Assembly (NCBI GenBank): GCA_022793375.1 | Contig: JAAWCS010000015.1 | Span: 90,684 to 154,683 of the forward strand | Reading direction: 5' to 3' | DNA: 64,000 nt | From: Lachnospiraceae bacterium | GTDB taxonomy: Bacteria > Bacillota > Clostridia > Lachnospirales > Lachnospiraceae | Shown here: positions 7,704 through 15,669 of the stretch, piece by piece | How positions within the stretch are numbered: position 1 is the first letter of the stretch | How the letters are laid out: each line of letters starts with the position of its first letter | Notes under the pieces: generated by a model | The model's input: the letters and a program-made list of their open reading frames with translations, nothing else | What the model was told of the DNA's origin: nothing | Databases searched by the model: none | Program-made: the position numbers and the translations under genes

Positions 7704-8211
7704 TTACTGTGGAAGATGGGACTTGGATGAGGAACCATTCGTATTTTTTAAATATTCTTCTATTTCTGATGACAAAGATACGGAACGGCTAATGATATTT
7801 TGGGTCATGGTTTCCTTATTGTTAAAATCTATTTGATTCTCTAATATAATTTCTAAACTGAATACTTTGGCATCCCTTTTCTATTATCGTTCCATTTAGA
7901 ATTTCTCAAAATTTCCCAATATTTTATTTGCACATCTTTATTCTGTCCCATCAGCCATAATTCAAATTGCATTTTTTATGGTTTAATACCACTCCAAAGC
8001 GTAACTTCTGCTCTCTTAGATATTGATTAAAAAACGAAAAATAGGTATAGTCTAAATATCCAAATGAAATATTTCCCGTTTTATATTGCGTTGAAAAGTT
8101 TGATTTTAATTCTGCAACATATTTTGTCAAAGTTATATATGCAGTTCGTATATAGCCGTAGCTTAACTGCTCTTTATATAAATCCAAACTCTTTTGAATA
8201 TCATATTCCAT
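7704..8211 (-). pseudogene. DUF7000-like protein, broken by two single-base deletions
   Basis: The track shows only the first 94 codons (7951-8235), ending HKKCNLNYG. Restoring one T in the TTT run near 7967 continues the frame as NFELWLMGQNKDVQIKYWEILRN and so on to PKYSV near 7846, where restoring one more T continues LEIILENQIDFNNKETMTQ and finishes at a TAA at 7704. The repaired protein of about 170 residues resembles a DUF7000-type family as I remember it. The ATG at 8211 (MEYDIQKS) follows AAGGAG at 9 nt and is preferred over the TTG start in the track. AT-rich compared with its neighbours, so possibly acquired. Both lesions are in T runs, so sequencing error must be excluded. Confidence 0.7.
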
Positions 8212-8323
8212 CTCCATAATCTCCTTAAATTCCAAATTGGTCGACTGGATTATATTATGTTAATGCAAATTTTGAAAGGACACTTGGATAGATGCATTTT
8301 GAAGTATAATCCATTGCTTTAAT

Positions 8324-8360
8324 AAAAAAAAGGGAAACCCCGATAAAATCAAGGTCTCCC
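8324..8360 (-). terminator. Terminator after tRNA-Leu(AAG)
   Basis: Minus-strand stem GGGAGACC ... GGTTTCCC followed by eight T residues, 15 bp after the tRNA 3' end. Confidence 0.8.
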
Positions 8361-8374
8361 ATACTTTAACTCAC

Positions 8375-8458
8375 TGCGGGAGATGGGACTTGAACCCACA
8401 CGTCTATACGGACACAAGATCCTTAGTCTTGCCTGTCTGCCAATTCCAGCACTCCCGC
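8375..8458 (-). tRNA. tRNA-Leu (anticodon AAG)
   Basis: GCGGGAGTGCTGGAATTGGC at the 5' end pairs with CTCCCGC at the 3' end. It has a long variable arm typical of class II tRNAs, the TTCAAGTCC T-loop, and anticodon stem CAAGA/TCTTG around CTAAGGA, giving anticodon AAG (codon CUU). CCA is not encoded. Confidence 0.92.
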
Positions 8459-8578
8459 GCAACGGAATTATTATAGCATCCCCTTTTAAAAAAAGCAACC
8501 CTTTTTTTAGCAAATCTTTAAAAGCTTTTAAATCCAAATCTCTCAACTTCGTTTGCATCCAAACAGCCGCCGCACCGC

Positions 8579-8615
8579 TTAAAAAGCGGCCGCCCTGTCG
8601 TCTGGCGGCCGCTTT
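8579..8615 (-). terminator. psuKG operon terminator
   Basis: Minus-strand stem AAAAGCGGCCGCC-AGACGACA-GGCGGCCGCTTTTT, starting a few bases after the psuG stop. Confidence 0.85.
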
Positions 8616-8621
8616 TGTTTT

Positions 8622-9536
8622 TTACATTTGGCCGGCAATCTGCGCCGCCAGCTTCGCGTTGTTGAATACCAGCTTGATATTCGCATCCAGGCTGCTGCCG
8701 CCGGTAATGCTCTTTACCTTTGCCAGCAGATACGGCGTCGTCTCCTTGCCCTTGATGCCTTCGGCCTTCATCTCCACAATCGCGTCGTCAATGCACTTGT
8801 TGATATAGTCGTGATCCATCGAATACTCTTCCGGAATCGGATTCGTTACCAGCATGCCGCCCTTTAAGCCCAGCTCCAGCTTGGCGTTCCAGGCTGCCGC
8901 GATCTCGGCCGGCGTATCCAGACGGTAATCCACCTCAAAACCGCTCTTTCTCGTATAGAAAGCCGGCAGTTCCTTCGTCTGGTAGCCGATGACCGGCACG
9001 CCCTTCGTCTCCAGGTACTCCAGCGTAAGACCCAGGTCAAGAATCGCCTTGGCTCCGGCACACACGACCATTACGGGCGTCATAGCCAGTTCCTCCAGGT
9101 CGGCAGAGATATCCATCGTCACTTCGGCCCCTCTGTGCACGCCGCCGATGCCGCCGGTGGCAAACACCTTTACGCCGGCCAGCGCCGCAATCAGCATCGT
9201 CGTCGCCACGGTCGTCGCGCCGTCCTCTTTTTTAGCGACCAGCACGGGAACGTCCCGGCGGCTGGCTTTAATTACATTCAGGCCCTTTTTGCCAAGATAA
9301 TCGATCTCGTCTTTCGAAATGCCTACTTTCAGGCGGCCGCCCAGGATCGCGATCGTCGCCGGCACGGCTCCGTTGTCCCGCACAATCTTCTCTACGTCCA
9401 ACGCGGTTTCCACATTCTGCGGATAGGGCATACCATGAGAAATAATTGTCGATTCCAGGGCTACAACCGGCTTTCCGGCCGCTAAAGCCTCGGCTACCTC
9501 CGGCGCTACATCCAGATATTTGTTCCACTGCTCCAT
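8622..9536 (-). CDS. psuG: Pseudouridine-5'-phosphate glycosidase
   Basis: A 304-residue enzyme splitting pseudouridine 5'-phosphate into uracil and ribose 5-phosphate. Blocks VALESTIISHGMPYPQN, GAVPATIAILGG, and KASRRD with TATTVA-type residues (GATTVATTM) followed by FATGGIGGVHRGAE are characteristic of PsuG/IndA-type proteins. It uses Mn in characterised members. It follows the kinase psuK by 85 bp under one promoter, giving the complete two-step catabolic pathway. No transporter is adjacent. Start ATG at 9536 with AGGAGGACAAACAAATG. Confidence 0.95.
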   Translation of the reverse strand: MEQWNKYLDVAPEVAEALAAGKPVVALESTIISHGMPYPQNVETALDVEKIVRDNGAVPATIAILGGRLKVGISKDEIDYLGKKGLNVIKASRRDVPVLVAKKEDGATTVATTMLIAALAGVKVFATGGIGGVHRGAEVTMDISADLEELAMTPVMVVCAGAKAILDLGLTLEYLETKGVPVIGYQTKELPAFYTRKSGFEVDYRLDTPAEIAAAWNAKLELGLKGGMLVTNPIPEEYSMDHDYINKCIDDAIVEMKAEGIKGKETTPYLLAKVKSITGGSSLDANIKLVFNNAKLAAQIAGQM

Positions 9537-9621
9537 TTGTTTGTCCTCCTGCTTTCTCTGCCTTTTTCTTTTTTATAATCAACCCCCCAAAGGGGATGGT
9601 TAGACTCCTGTGTTTCCTTTT

Positions 9622-10743
9622 TTATTCCATACTCCAGTCCTCGTCCGCCTCATCCTCCGGAAAAGGCATCCCCGCGCGGTCGTACAGTTCCCGCTGTGAC
9701 AGCTCGTCGTGGATGGTCTGCTCGCCTTCGATGCAGATTGCCCCGGCCGCCAGCGCAATCTGCGCCGATTCTTCCAAAGACATCCCCATCCGATAAGCAA
9801 ACGCCAGTCCTGCCATAAACGCGTCCCCGCCGCCGGTCGTGTTGCGCACCTCGGCCGGAATGCACGGAAGCAGTCGGTTATGTCCGCGTTCGGCACAGAA
9901 AACACCGTCTCCGCCCAGCGAGATAAACACCCGCTCAATCCCTATATTCAAAAGCAGTCCCGCCGCCAGTTTCAGAGAACTTTCGTCCGTAATCTGAATG
10001 CCGGTCAGCGCCTCCGCCTCCAGGCGGTTTGGCTTAAAGGTGTGAATCCGTCCGAGAATTTTTTGCAGCTTATACATCTTAGTCGTGGAGACCGGGTCTA
10101 CAAACAGCGGGACCGTCACCCTTTCGGCCAGGAATTCCAGGGTTTCTTTCGGAATATTGGTATCTGCCACGCACAGGCGCGCCCGATTTATAATATCCAA
10201 TTTACTGGCGATAAAATCCGGCGTCATATGATTATACACTTCCATATCCGCCACTGCCAGCTGCATCTCGCCCTTCTCATCCGTGATAAATACGTAGCTG
10301 GAGGTAGACGCGCCCGCCACTACCAGCGAATCGCTGATATCAATCCCCAAATCCAGGCAGCTGTTCTGGATTTTGGCGGCATTAAGATCGTCGCCGAACG
10401 CCGTAATCAGCCGCACCGGCTGTTCCAGGAGACGCAGATTGTGCGCAATATTGCGTCCGACGCCGCCTAAAGACATGGACACAGTGCCGGGATTGGAATC
10501 TTTGGCAATCAGCTCTTTTTTCGGCGTCCCGCATATATCCATATTTACGCCGCCGATGACGACAATATCATCCTCTTCGCGGATAATATATCCTTTTCCG
10601 AGAATTTCACCCTTCTTCATTAAATTTGAGATATGCACGGCCGCCGACGAACGGGCAATCCCCGCCTTGTCTGCCAGTTCCTGTTGTGAAATCATCGGAT
10701 TTTCCCGAATCCAGTCAAGAATTTGCTTTTCCCTCTCTGTCAT
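9622..10743 (-). CDS. psuK: Pseudouridine kinase with N-terminal HTH
   Basis: A PfkB-type kinase of about 373 residues, starting at the ATG at 10743 (MTEREKQILDWIRENP) because GGGGAGGACGGT is placed correctly; the track start is 15 codons too early. Residues 1-60 form a winged-helix HTH (ISQQELADKAGIARSSAAVHISNLMKKG). From about residue 60 comes the PfkB fold with GGVNMDI, GGVGRNIAHNL, FKPNRLEAE and the catalytic NTTGGGDAFMAGLA loop. It phosphorylates pseudouridine for PsuG. The fused DNA-binding domain suggests that it regulates its own operon, as proposed for similar kinases. The promoter has an imperfect AAACATTTA/CATTTGTTT repeat. Confidence 0.88.
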   Translation of the reverse strand: MTEREKQILDWIRENPMISQQELADKAGIARSSAAVHISNLMKKGEILGKGYIIREEDDIVVIGGVNMDICGTPKKELIAKDSNPGTVSMSLGGVGRNIAHNLRLLEQPVRLITAFGDDLNAAKIQNSCLDLGIDISDSLVVAGASTSSYVFITDEKGEMQLAVADMEVYNHMTPDFIASKLDIINRARLCVADTNIPKETLEFLAERVTVPLFVDPVSTTKMYKLQKILGRIHTFKPNRLEAEALTGIQITDESSLKLAAGLLLNIGIERVFISLGGDGVFCAERGHNRLLPCIPAEVRNTTGGGDAFMAGLAFAYRMGMSLEESAQIALAAGAICIEGEQTIHDELSQRELYDRAGMPFPEDEADEDWSME

Positions 10744-10779
10744 ACCGTCCTCCCCGCCATGTATTAAACATTTATTTAT

Positions 10780-10808
10780 ATAATACAAGCATTTGTTTAC
10801 TTTGTCAA
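10780..10808 (-). promoter_or_regulatory. psuK promoter
   Basis: Minus strand TTGACA (10803-10808), exact 17-nt spacer, TATTAT (10780-10785). Partial palindromic arms AAACATTTA and CATTTGTTT overlap it and could bind PsuK's own HTH domain. Confidence 0.7.
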
Positions 10809-10999
10809 GCTGTTTTTTTATTATTTCCGTGCTTAATAGCAGGCGGCGACGGGGGATATACCACCAGAGCCCCTATGCAAAAATGCGCGGGGACAACGGT
10901 TGCTTTGGGACATTTTGTCTCGAAGTACAAAAACCAGGGAGCGATACAACATCACTCTCCAGCAAGTCGCCGCTCCGCCAGTGTGAAAAGGAGTTAATG
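10809..10999. other. Intergenic stretch without a recognisable gene
   Basis: Two overlapping open frames exist on the plus strand (track 10626-10997 and 10793-11044), but neither has a ribosome binding site at its start, recognisable domain or neighbour context. It may be a remnant of a lost gene. Confidence 0.4.
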
Positions 11000-11341
11000 C
11001 TATTTAACGTCATGCAGCAATTCTTCTGGGGAAATCCCAAATAGTTTTGCTAACGCAATTAAGTTGCTGGTGCTGGGGTCGGATGCGCCACTTTCCCACT
11101 TGGAAACAGCCTGTCGGCTAACTCCTATTGTTTCCGCGACAAATTCTTGGGTCATTTGACAGCGTAGGCGGTTAGCCTTGATGGCCTCTCCTAATGAAAC
11201 CTTTGTTGCCTGCTTTTCCTCTCGCACATCATTGGAGCGTATATACTTCAAAAGAGCGCGTACCAGAAGAACAACAGGGTAGATAAAGGCGGCGAAAAGG
11301 GGGATACCGATTACCAATAAAAGAATTAAATTTGTTTTCAT
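11000..11341 (-). CDS. Membrane-anchored XRE-family HTH regulator
   Basis: A 113-residue protein with one hydrophobic helix at residues 4-29 (ILLLVIGIPLFAAFIYPVVLLVRALL), then a short linker and a Cro/C1-type HTH at about 48-108 (LGEAIKANRLRCQMTQEFVAETIGVSRQAVSKWESGASDPSTSNLIALAKLFGI). The HTH is C-terminal to the membrane helix, the reverse of the more usual HTH-then-TM layout. If the HTH is cytosolic the N-terminus must face outside. Targets unknown; no partner gene is adjacent. A -10-like TATACT is at 11374-11379. Confidence 0.8.
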   Translation of the reverse strand: MKTNLILLLVIGIPLFAAFIYPVVLLVRALLKYIRSNDVREEKQATKVSLGEAIKANRLRCQMTQEFVAETIGVSRQAVSKWESGASDPSTSNLIALAKLFGISPEELLHDVK

Positions 11342-11497
11342 AAATCAATGTGCTCCTTTCTTTTGATGGCATCAGTATAGCATGGACCGTAGATAACATC
11401 CACCAAGTATCGCGCAACTTTGGGTTGCAAGCAGGTTGCTAAAGCAAAATCAGAAGAAAATTATCACTTTTTCACGTTGAAAATATCAAAAAAAGTA

Positions 11498-11526
11498 TTG
11501 ACAGATTCCTTTAAAAATAGTATTAT
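11498..11526 (+). promoter_or_regulatory. tRNA-Leu(CAG) promoter
   Basis: TTGACA (11498-11503), 17 nt, TATTAT (11521-11526), 24 bp before the tRNA 5' end. Confidence 0.85.
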
Positions 11527-11550
11527 TAAAAAGCGCTCGAGAGAGCATAG

Positions 11551-11635
11551 GCAGTTGTGGCGGAATTGGCATACGCGCATGATTCAGGTTCATGTGAGCA
11601 TTACGCTCGTGAGGGTTCAAGTCCCTCCAACTGCA
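11551..11635 (+). tRNA. tRNA-Leu (anticodon CAG)
   Basis: GCAGTTG pairs with CAACTGC at the ends; class II variable arm (TGAGCATTACGCTCG), GGTTCAAGTCC T-arm, and anticodon stem CATGA/TCATG around TTCAGGT, giving CAG (codon CUG). CCA is not encoded. Confidence 0.93.
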
Positions 11636-11702
11636 GTTTACGGCGCGGAATCGAACCAGATCGGTTCAGGTTTCGCGCCATTTTGTGTATGTTAGAAACA
11701 GT

Positions 11703-11737
11703 CGAAATCCTTTACACAAGCGATTTCGGCTTTTTAT
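11703..11737 (+). terminator. tRNA-Leu(CAG) terminator
   Basis: Stem CGAAATC ... GATTTCG followed by GCTTTTT, about 70 bp after the tRNA. Confidence 0.7.
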
Positions 11738-11802
11738 TTCCGAATTTCCAATTTCCGTATTCCAAAAAATCCCCCCAAAAAAGAAAACGGCTGTCGCTTT
11801 CG

Positions 11803-12588
11803 CTACCGGCCGTTTCCTTGTCCGCCGCCGCGGCAGCTGCCGTCGCAATTGCCAGAGCCGCGATGACCAGATCCCCTTCCGTCACATGGCAATGTCTCAC
11901 TCTCGCTCCCGGTAGATAAACGATCCATTAACTCGCGGATTTCCCGCATCGTCATCCCCTGCACGGTTTCCGGAGTAATTGCAGGGTCCAGCGTCTGTAT
12001 TTCCAGGAAAGCCCTGTATTTTCCGTAAGACAACCCCATTTCGTGAGCCGCCGCCACTTCTTCGGAGGAAGCCAGATAACAGTAGGCATTTCTCTGCTCC
12101 GCCATACATGTTTCAATCCCCGAAAGGATCGCAGCCGAATGCGTTCCGTTAGCCCCTGTGACCGTGACCGTCATAATCTCATCTTTCGACAAGAGAGCCG
12201 CAATGTCATCGCTGTCCAATATTTCTTCCATGGCATCGGTATATGATTTGAACTTAATGTCGAGCGCATCTGTAAGCTTCCGGCCGTCATCGTTGACCCC
12301 TTTTACAGAGATCACCTGATCGAACCGATTAATCCCCAATTCGATGGACGGATTTATGTCAATGCGGATTTGTGCAGTCGGCGTAAAATAGAACCAGCGC
12401 CCGCCAAGCAGCATGAATAGTATGCATGCGCATGCGGCCGCGCAGATACGAAAAAGATTCTTTCGCGCCTGCACTCCGGTATATCCCTGCGTTTTTTTTG
12501 CAAGAAACGCCTTCGTGCCGTTCTTTAACGTTTCCTCTGCTTGTATCTGAGCAAAACTTTCTTTTAGCTTATTCTTCATACTCGTCAC
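11803..12588 (-). CDS. RsgI-like anti-sigma factor
   Basis: A 261-residue single-pass membrane protein. Residues 1-45 are a basic cytosolic segment, a membrane helix follows (about 46-68, LFRICAAACACILFMLLGG), and then an outer domain starting TAQIRIDINPSIELGINRFDQVISVKGVNDDGRKL, the signature of the RsgI middle domain. The last 25 residues are Gly/Arg/Cys rich (GRGSGHRGSGNCDGSCRGGGQGNGR). It should hold the upstream sigma factor at the membrane and release it on an outside signal. It overlaps the sigma gene by 20 bp, so the two are translationally coupled. No carbohydrate-binding module is present, unlike cellulosomal RsgI proteins. Confidence 0.8.
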   Translation of the reverse strand: MTSMKNKLKESFAQIQAEETLKNGTKAFLAKKTQGYTGVQARKNLFRICAAACACILFMLLGGRWFYFTPTAQIRIDINPSIELGINRFDQVISVKGVNDDGRKLTDALDIKFKSYTDAMEEILDSDDIAALLSKDEIMTVTVTGANGTHSAAILSGIETCMAEQRNAYCYLASSEEVAAAHEMGLSYGKYRAFLEIQTLDPAITPETVQGMTMREIRELMDRLSTGSESETLPCDGRGSGHRGSGNCDGSCRGGGQGNGR

Positions 12589-13054
12589 CTCCCAGCTTTT
12601 CCCGCAGCATATGCTTGGAACGGGTCAGGAGCGTATAAACCGTATTTACATTCTTGCCTAAAATCCGACCGATCTGAGGCGCCGTATATTCTTCAAAATA
12701 ATGCAGATAAACGACTTCTCTGTATTTTTGCGGAAGCGACAGCACTGCTTCCAAAACCTCTCTGTGATCCGCAGGCAAATGTACAGGCTGTTCCATTATT
12801 TCGTCTAATGAGATCGTATGGCTGCGAAAAAAGCTTTTGATCAAATCCTTACAGGCGTTGATTGTAACCCGGATAAACCATGCCTTTTCATGCTCTTCGC
12901 TTTCAAAGGAAACAGAACGGAGGACATATTTCAAAAACACCGTTTGAAATATGTCCTCCGTGTCCGCATAGTTTTTCAAATGGATTAAGCAAAGCCGGCG
13001 AACCATATCGGAATACCGCTCGATCGCTTTGTTTACCTCTTGCTCGCTTCGCAT
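12569..13054 (-). CDS. ECF-type sigma-70 factor
   Basis: A 161-residue extracytoplasmic-function sigma factor. Region 2 spans about residues 10-75 (MVRRLCLIHLKNYADTEDIFQTVFLKYV with the DAED-like TEDIFQ core). Region 4 is residues 100-155 (LSLPQKYREVVYLHYFEEYTAPQIGRILGKNVNTVYTLLTRSKHMLREKL). Its gene overlaps the anti-sigma gene and starts 12 bp after the DEDGDGVCD protein stop, so all three form one operon. A weak ECF-like sequence TGAATG-17-CGTATT upstream of the first gene may be its own target; this is a guess. Confidence 0.9.
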   Translation of the reverse strand: MRSEQEVNKAIERYSDMVRRLCLIHLKNYADTEDIFQTVFLKYVLRSVSFESEEHEKAWFIRVTINACKDLIKSFFRSHTISLDEIMEQPVHLPADHREVLEAVLSLPQKYREVVYLHYFEEYTAPQIGRILGKNVNTVYTLLTRSKHMLREKLGGDEYEE

Positions 13055-13066
13055 AACGACGTCCCT

Positions 13067-13426
13067 TTATCTGTTGCGCCAGCCTCCGCAGCCATTTCCC
13101 CGGCCGCGGCAGCCGGTCCCCTGCCCTCTTCTTCCGACCCGTCCGGTCGCATAGAAATCACAGACACCGTCCCCGTCCTCGTCCACAAAGACTCTGCCGT
13201 ATCCGGTTCTGTACGCACTGCGCCTGGGATACCGGCCGCAGTTGTCGCAGACACCGTCGCCGTCCTCGTCCACATAACCGCATGCGCCGTTATAATTGTC
13301 GCAGACGCCGTCTCCATCCTCGTCCACATACCCCCGCCCGTTTCCGCGACCGGCCGCAAGCGCGCTTGTCGTTCCAAGCGACAGCAGCATGACTGCCGCC
13401 AAAATGCCGATACACACTTTTTTCAT
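13067..13426 (-). CDS. Small secreted protein with DEDGDGVCD repeats
   Basis: A 119-residue protein starting at MKKVCIGILAAVMLLSLGTTSALAAG, a clear signal peptide; the ATG at 13426 with GGAGGAATTCTC is preferred over the track start 26 codons earlier. The mature part has three repeats of (Y/F)VDEDGDGVCDxY, where DxDGDxxxD is a calcium-loop pattern of the thrombospondin type-3 or EF-hand kind, each with one Cys. The tail is Gly/Arg/Cys rich (GRRGQGTGCRGRGNGCGGWRNR), strikingly like the tail of the anti-sigma factor in the same operon. Function unknown; possibly the ligand or a target of the sigma system. Confidence 0.85.
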   Translation of the reverse strand: MKKVCIGILAAVMLLSLGTTSALAAGRGNGRGYVDEDGDGVCDNYNGACGYVDEDGDGVCDNCGRYPRRSAYRTGYGRVFVDEDGDGVCDFYATGRVGRRGQGTGCRGRGNGCGGWRNR

Positions 13427-13535
13427 GAGAATTCCTCCGTCGATAACTGTATTGCCGTTTTCGGCTTCACCTTTAATACGATTGCCGAACAAGAATCCAT
13501 TCAAATTTTTTCAAAAATTTTCTATCCGCTCTCTC

Positions 13536-13964
13536 CTACCGCTTCGCAATCCGAAACAACCGGTGCGGCAGCTCAAACACCACGACAATTCCCAGCACAA
13601 TCGCGACCGCCGCTTTGACTGCCTCAAAGCCGTGCGACAATGCCAGGCTCAGCCGGTTCGTCACCAGGTAATAGGCGGTCCAGTAAATCCCTGCGCCAGG
13701 CACCAGCGGGATGATTCCTGAAATCAAAAACACCGTCACCGGGCACCGCTCCCACACAGCGAAAAAGCGCGACAATACAATCACCAATACCGTGGCAAAA
13801 AAGGTGGACTCCGCCGCCGTCGCGCCGTACCCGCCCAGAAGCACATACAGCCACCAGCCGGCCCCGCCGCAGGCTGCGCAGTACAAATAATATTTTTTGG
13901 GTACGCCAAACAAGAGCGCAAAGGCCACCGTGCCGACGGCCGCTGCCGCGATCTGCCCAATCAT
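13536..13964 (-). CDS. Threonine/serine exporter, C-terminal half (ThrE_2 domain)
   Basis: A 142-residue membrane protein beginning MIGQIAAAAVGTVAFALLFGVPKKYY, with about four hydrophobic helices and the conserved PLVPGAGIYW block of the ThrE C-terminal family. The ORF track merges it with an out-of-frame upstream stretch; the ATG at 13964 overlaps the stop of the N-terminal half by 4 bp. The two-gene ThrE arrangement is common in Firmicutes and the halves should associate to export amino acids, inferred from the family. Confidence 0.88.
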   Translation of the reverse strand: MIGQIAAAAVGTVAFALLFGVPKKYYLYCAACGGAGWWLYVLLGGYGATAAESTFFATVLVIVLSRFFAVWERCPVTVFLISGIIPLVPGAGIYWTAYYLVTNRLSLALSHGFEAVKAAVAIVLGIVVVFELPHRLFRIAKR

Positions 13965-14773
13965 AACAATACGCCTCCCATCAAGCGGTGATATACGGTA
14001 AACATCACGCCCACCCCGATCGCAATGCACATGAAAACCAGGATCGCATCCAATAGCCGCACCGCTCCTGAAATGTAATCGCCGTCCGCAATGTCGCGAA
14101 TCCCGTTTGTAAACGCTATTCCCGGCACAAGCGGAATAATCGAGCCGATAATCATTCGGTTCAAATGCTCTCCCAATCCTAAGCGAAAGCAGATCAGACA
14201 GACGCACGTCACCAGCGCGCCGCCGCCGATGTTGCCGACGATCCGCGACAGATGCGGCCCGCTGATCCCCAGGATATACAGATACAAACACACGCCGGCC
14301 GCAAACGCCACCGCCGCATCCGCCAGGCTCCCGCCGAGCATATAGCAAAAGCAAGCGCTCCCTGCGCCCGAAGCAAGCACCTGCATACGGGCCGTTTTGC
14401 CCGGCATGCGCCGGATTTCTTCCAGCCGGCCGGCCACCTCCTCCACGCTGTAGGAGCCCTCCTCGATCTCCCGGGAGAGCTGGTTGACCGCCACCACTTT
14501 GTCAAGCCTTGCTCCGCGCACCGGAATATGGCTGACCCGGGCATACGGCTTGCTGCCCCCGCTGCCGCCTGTCACAAAGATTCCATTGCTCAGCACAAAA
14601 AAATCCCTGGATTCGACGCCGAAATAGCGGCAGATGCGCTCCATTGTTTCTTCCACGCGAAAAATCTCCGCCCCATTCTCCAGCAGAATGTGCCCCGCCT
14701 CCATGGCCGTCTTAAGCACCTTTCGCGGATCCGGCCGTCCGGCGCTGCACGTCTCCATTTGCTCACCACACAT
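13961..14773 (-). CDS. Threonine/serine exporter, N-terminal half (ThrE domain)
   Basis: A 270-residue protein with a soluble N-terminal part (KTAMEAGHILLENGAEIFRVEETMERICRYFG, the ThrE family signature, and FVLSNGIFVT) followed by about five membrane helices containing IPLVPGIAFTNGIRD. It pairs with the next gene, which supplies the second domain. It starts by overlapping the metA stop by 11 bp, so it is the tail of the metA operon. Export of threonine or serine next to a homoserine-using enzyme is sensible, but the true substrate is unknown. Confidence 0.88.
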   Translation of the reverse strand: MCGEQMETCSAGRPDPRKVLKTAMEAGHILLENGAEIFRVEETMERICRYFGVESRDFFVLSNGIFVTGGSGGSKPYARVSHIPVRGARLDKVVAVNQLSREIEEGSYSVEEVAGRLEEIRRMPGKTARMQVLASGAGSACFCYMLGGSLADAAVAFAAGVCLYLYILGISGPHLSRIVGNIGGGALVTCVCLICFRLGLGEHLNRMIIGSIIPLVPGIAFTNGIRDIADGDYISGAVRLLDAILVFMCIAIGVGVMFTVYHRLMGGVLL

Positions 14774-15668
14774 ACGGCGTCACCTGATACACATAATAAT
14801 TGAGCCAATTCGCATACAGCGTATTCGCATGTACCCGCCAGCTTAAACAGACCGGCTTGTGCGGGTCATCGTCCTCAAAATAGTGGCAGGGAATCTCCGG
14901 GTTCAGCCCGCGCCCCACGTCCCGCACATACTCCTGGCGCAGCGTCTCCCGGTCATATTCCGGATGCCCCATGACAAAAATCCGGCTCCCGTCCCGGCTC
15001 GCCGCCAAAAAAGGCCCCGCTTCCTCCGATTCCGCCAACAGCATCAGCTGTGGATTTGCAAGGATATCCTCTCTTCGTGTCCCCGTATAACGGGAATGCG
15101 GCGCAGAAAACACATCGTCAAAGCCCCGCACCAGGGGAACCAGGCGGTCACAAACCCTCTGCGTATAGATGCCGGACAGCTTTTTCGGCAGCTCGTACTT
15201 CTCAATCCCATAATGGTGATACAGCCCGGCCTGGGCGCCCCAGCAGATATGAAGCGTAGACGTTGCATGCGTCGTACTCCAGTCCATAATCGCGCACAGT
15301 TCCGACCAATAATCGACGTCCTCAAAGGGCATTTTTTCAACCGGCGCCCCGGTGATAATAAACCCGTCAAAATACTGCAGCGCCACCTGGCCAAACGTGG
15401 TATAAAACGTATTCAAGTGCGAACTGGACGTATGGGTAGACTGATGGCTGGAAATGCGCATCAGCGTCAGCTCCAGCTGCAGCGGCGTATTGGACAGCGC
15501 CCGCAGAAGCTGCGTTTCCGTCTCTTCTTTCAAAGGCATCAGATTCAATATAAGGATCCGCAGAGGGCGGATATCCTGGGTCACGGCCCGGCTTTCGTCC
15601 ATCAAAAAAATATTTTCTTTTTCCAGAACTGCCCTGGCCGGCAGCCCGTTTTGTACTTTTACAGGCAT
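14763..15668 (-). CDS. metA: Homoserine O-acyltransferase (MetA), probably acetyl-specific
   Basis: A 301-residue MetA-type enzyme activating homoserine for methionine synthesis. The start is MPVKVQNGLPARAVLEKENIF at 15668, 1 nt after the ligA stop, with AAGGAG inside ligA. The catalytic Cys lies in HICWGAQAG, with His and Glu in GHPEYDRETL. The acyl-CoA-determining position falls in TGAPVEKMPFEDVDYW; a Glu there is known to favour acetyl-CoA in B. cereus MetA, whereas E. coli has Gly and uses succinyl-CoA. So the product is predicted to be O-acetylhomoserine. Confidence 0.92.
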   Translation of the reverse strand: MPVKVQNGLPARAVLEKENIFLMDESRAVTQDIRPLRILILNLMPLKEETETQLLRALSNTPLQLELTLMRISSHQSTHTSSSHLNTFYTTFGQVALQYFDGFIITGAPVEKMPFEDVDYWSELCAIMDWSTTHATSTLHICWGAQAGLYHHYGIEKYELPKKLSGIYTQRVCDRLVPLVRGFDDVFSAPHSRYTGTRREDILANPQLMLLAESEEAGPFLAASRDGSRIFVMGHPEYDRETLRQEYVRDVGRGLNPEIPCHYFEDDDPHKPVCLSWRVHANTLYANWLNYYVYQVTPYVW

Positions 15669-15669
15669 G

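Noticed and set aside
8383-8808. 141-aa plus-strand ORF starting MGLEPTRLYGHK
   Set aside because: It starts inside the antisense of tRNA-Leu and runs through the psuG terminator; the MGLEPT start is a familiar tRNA antisense artefact.
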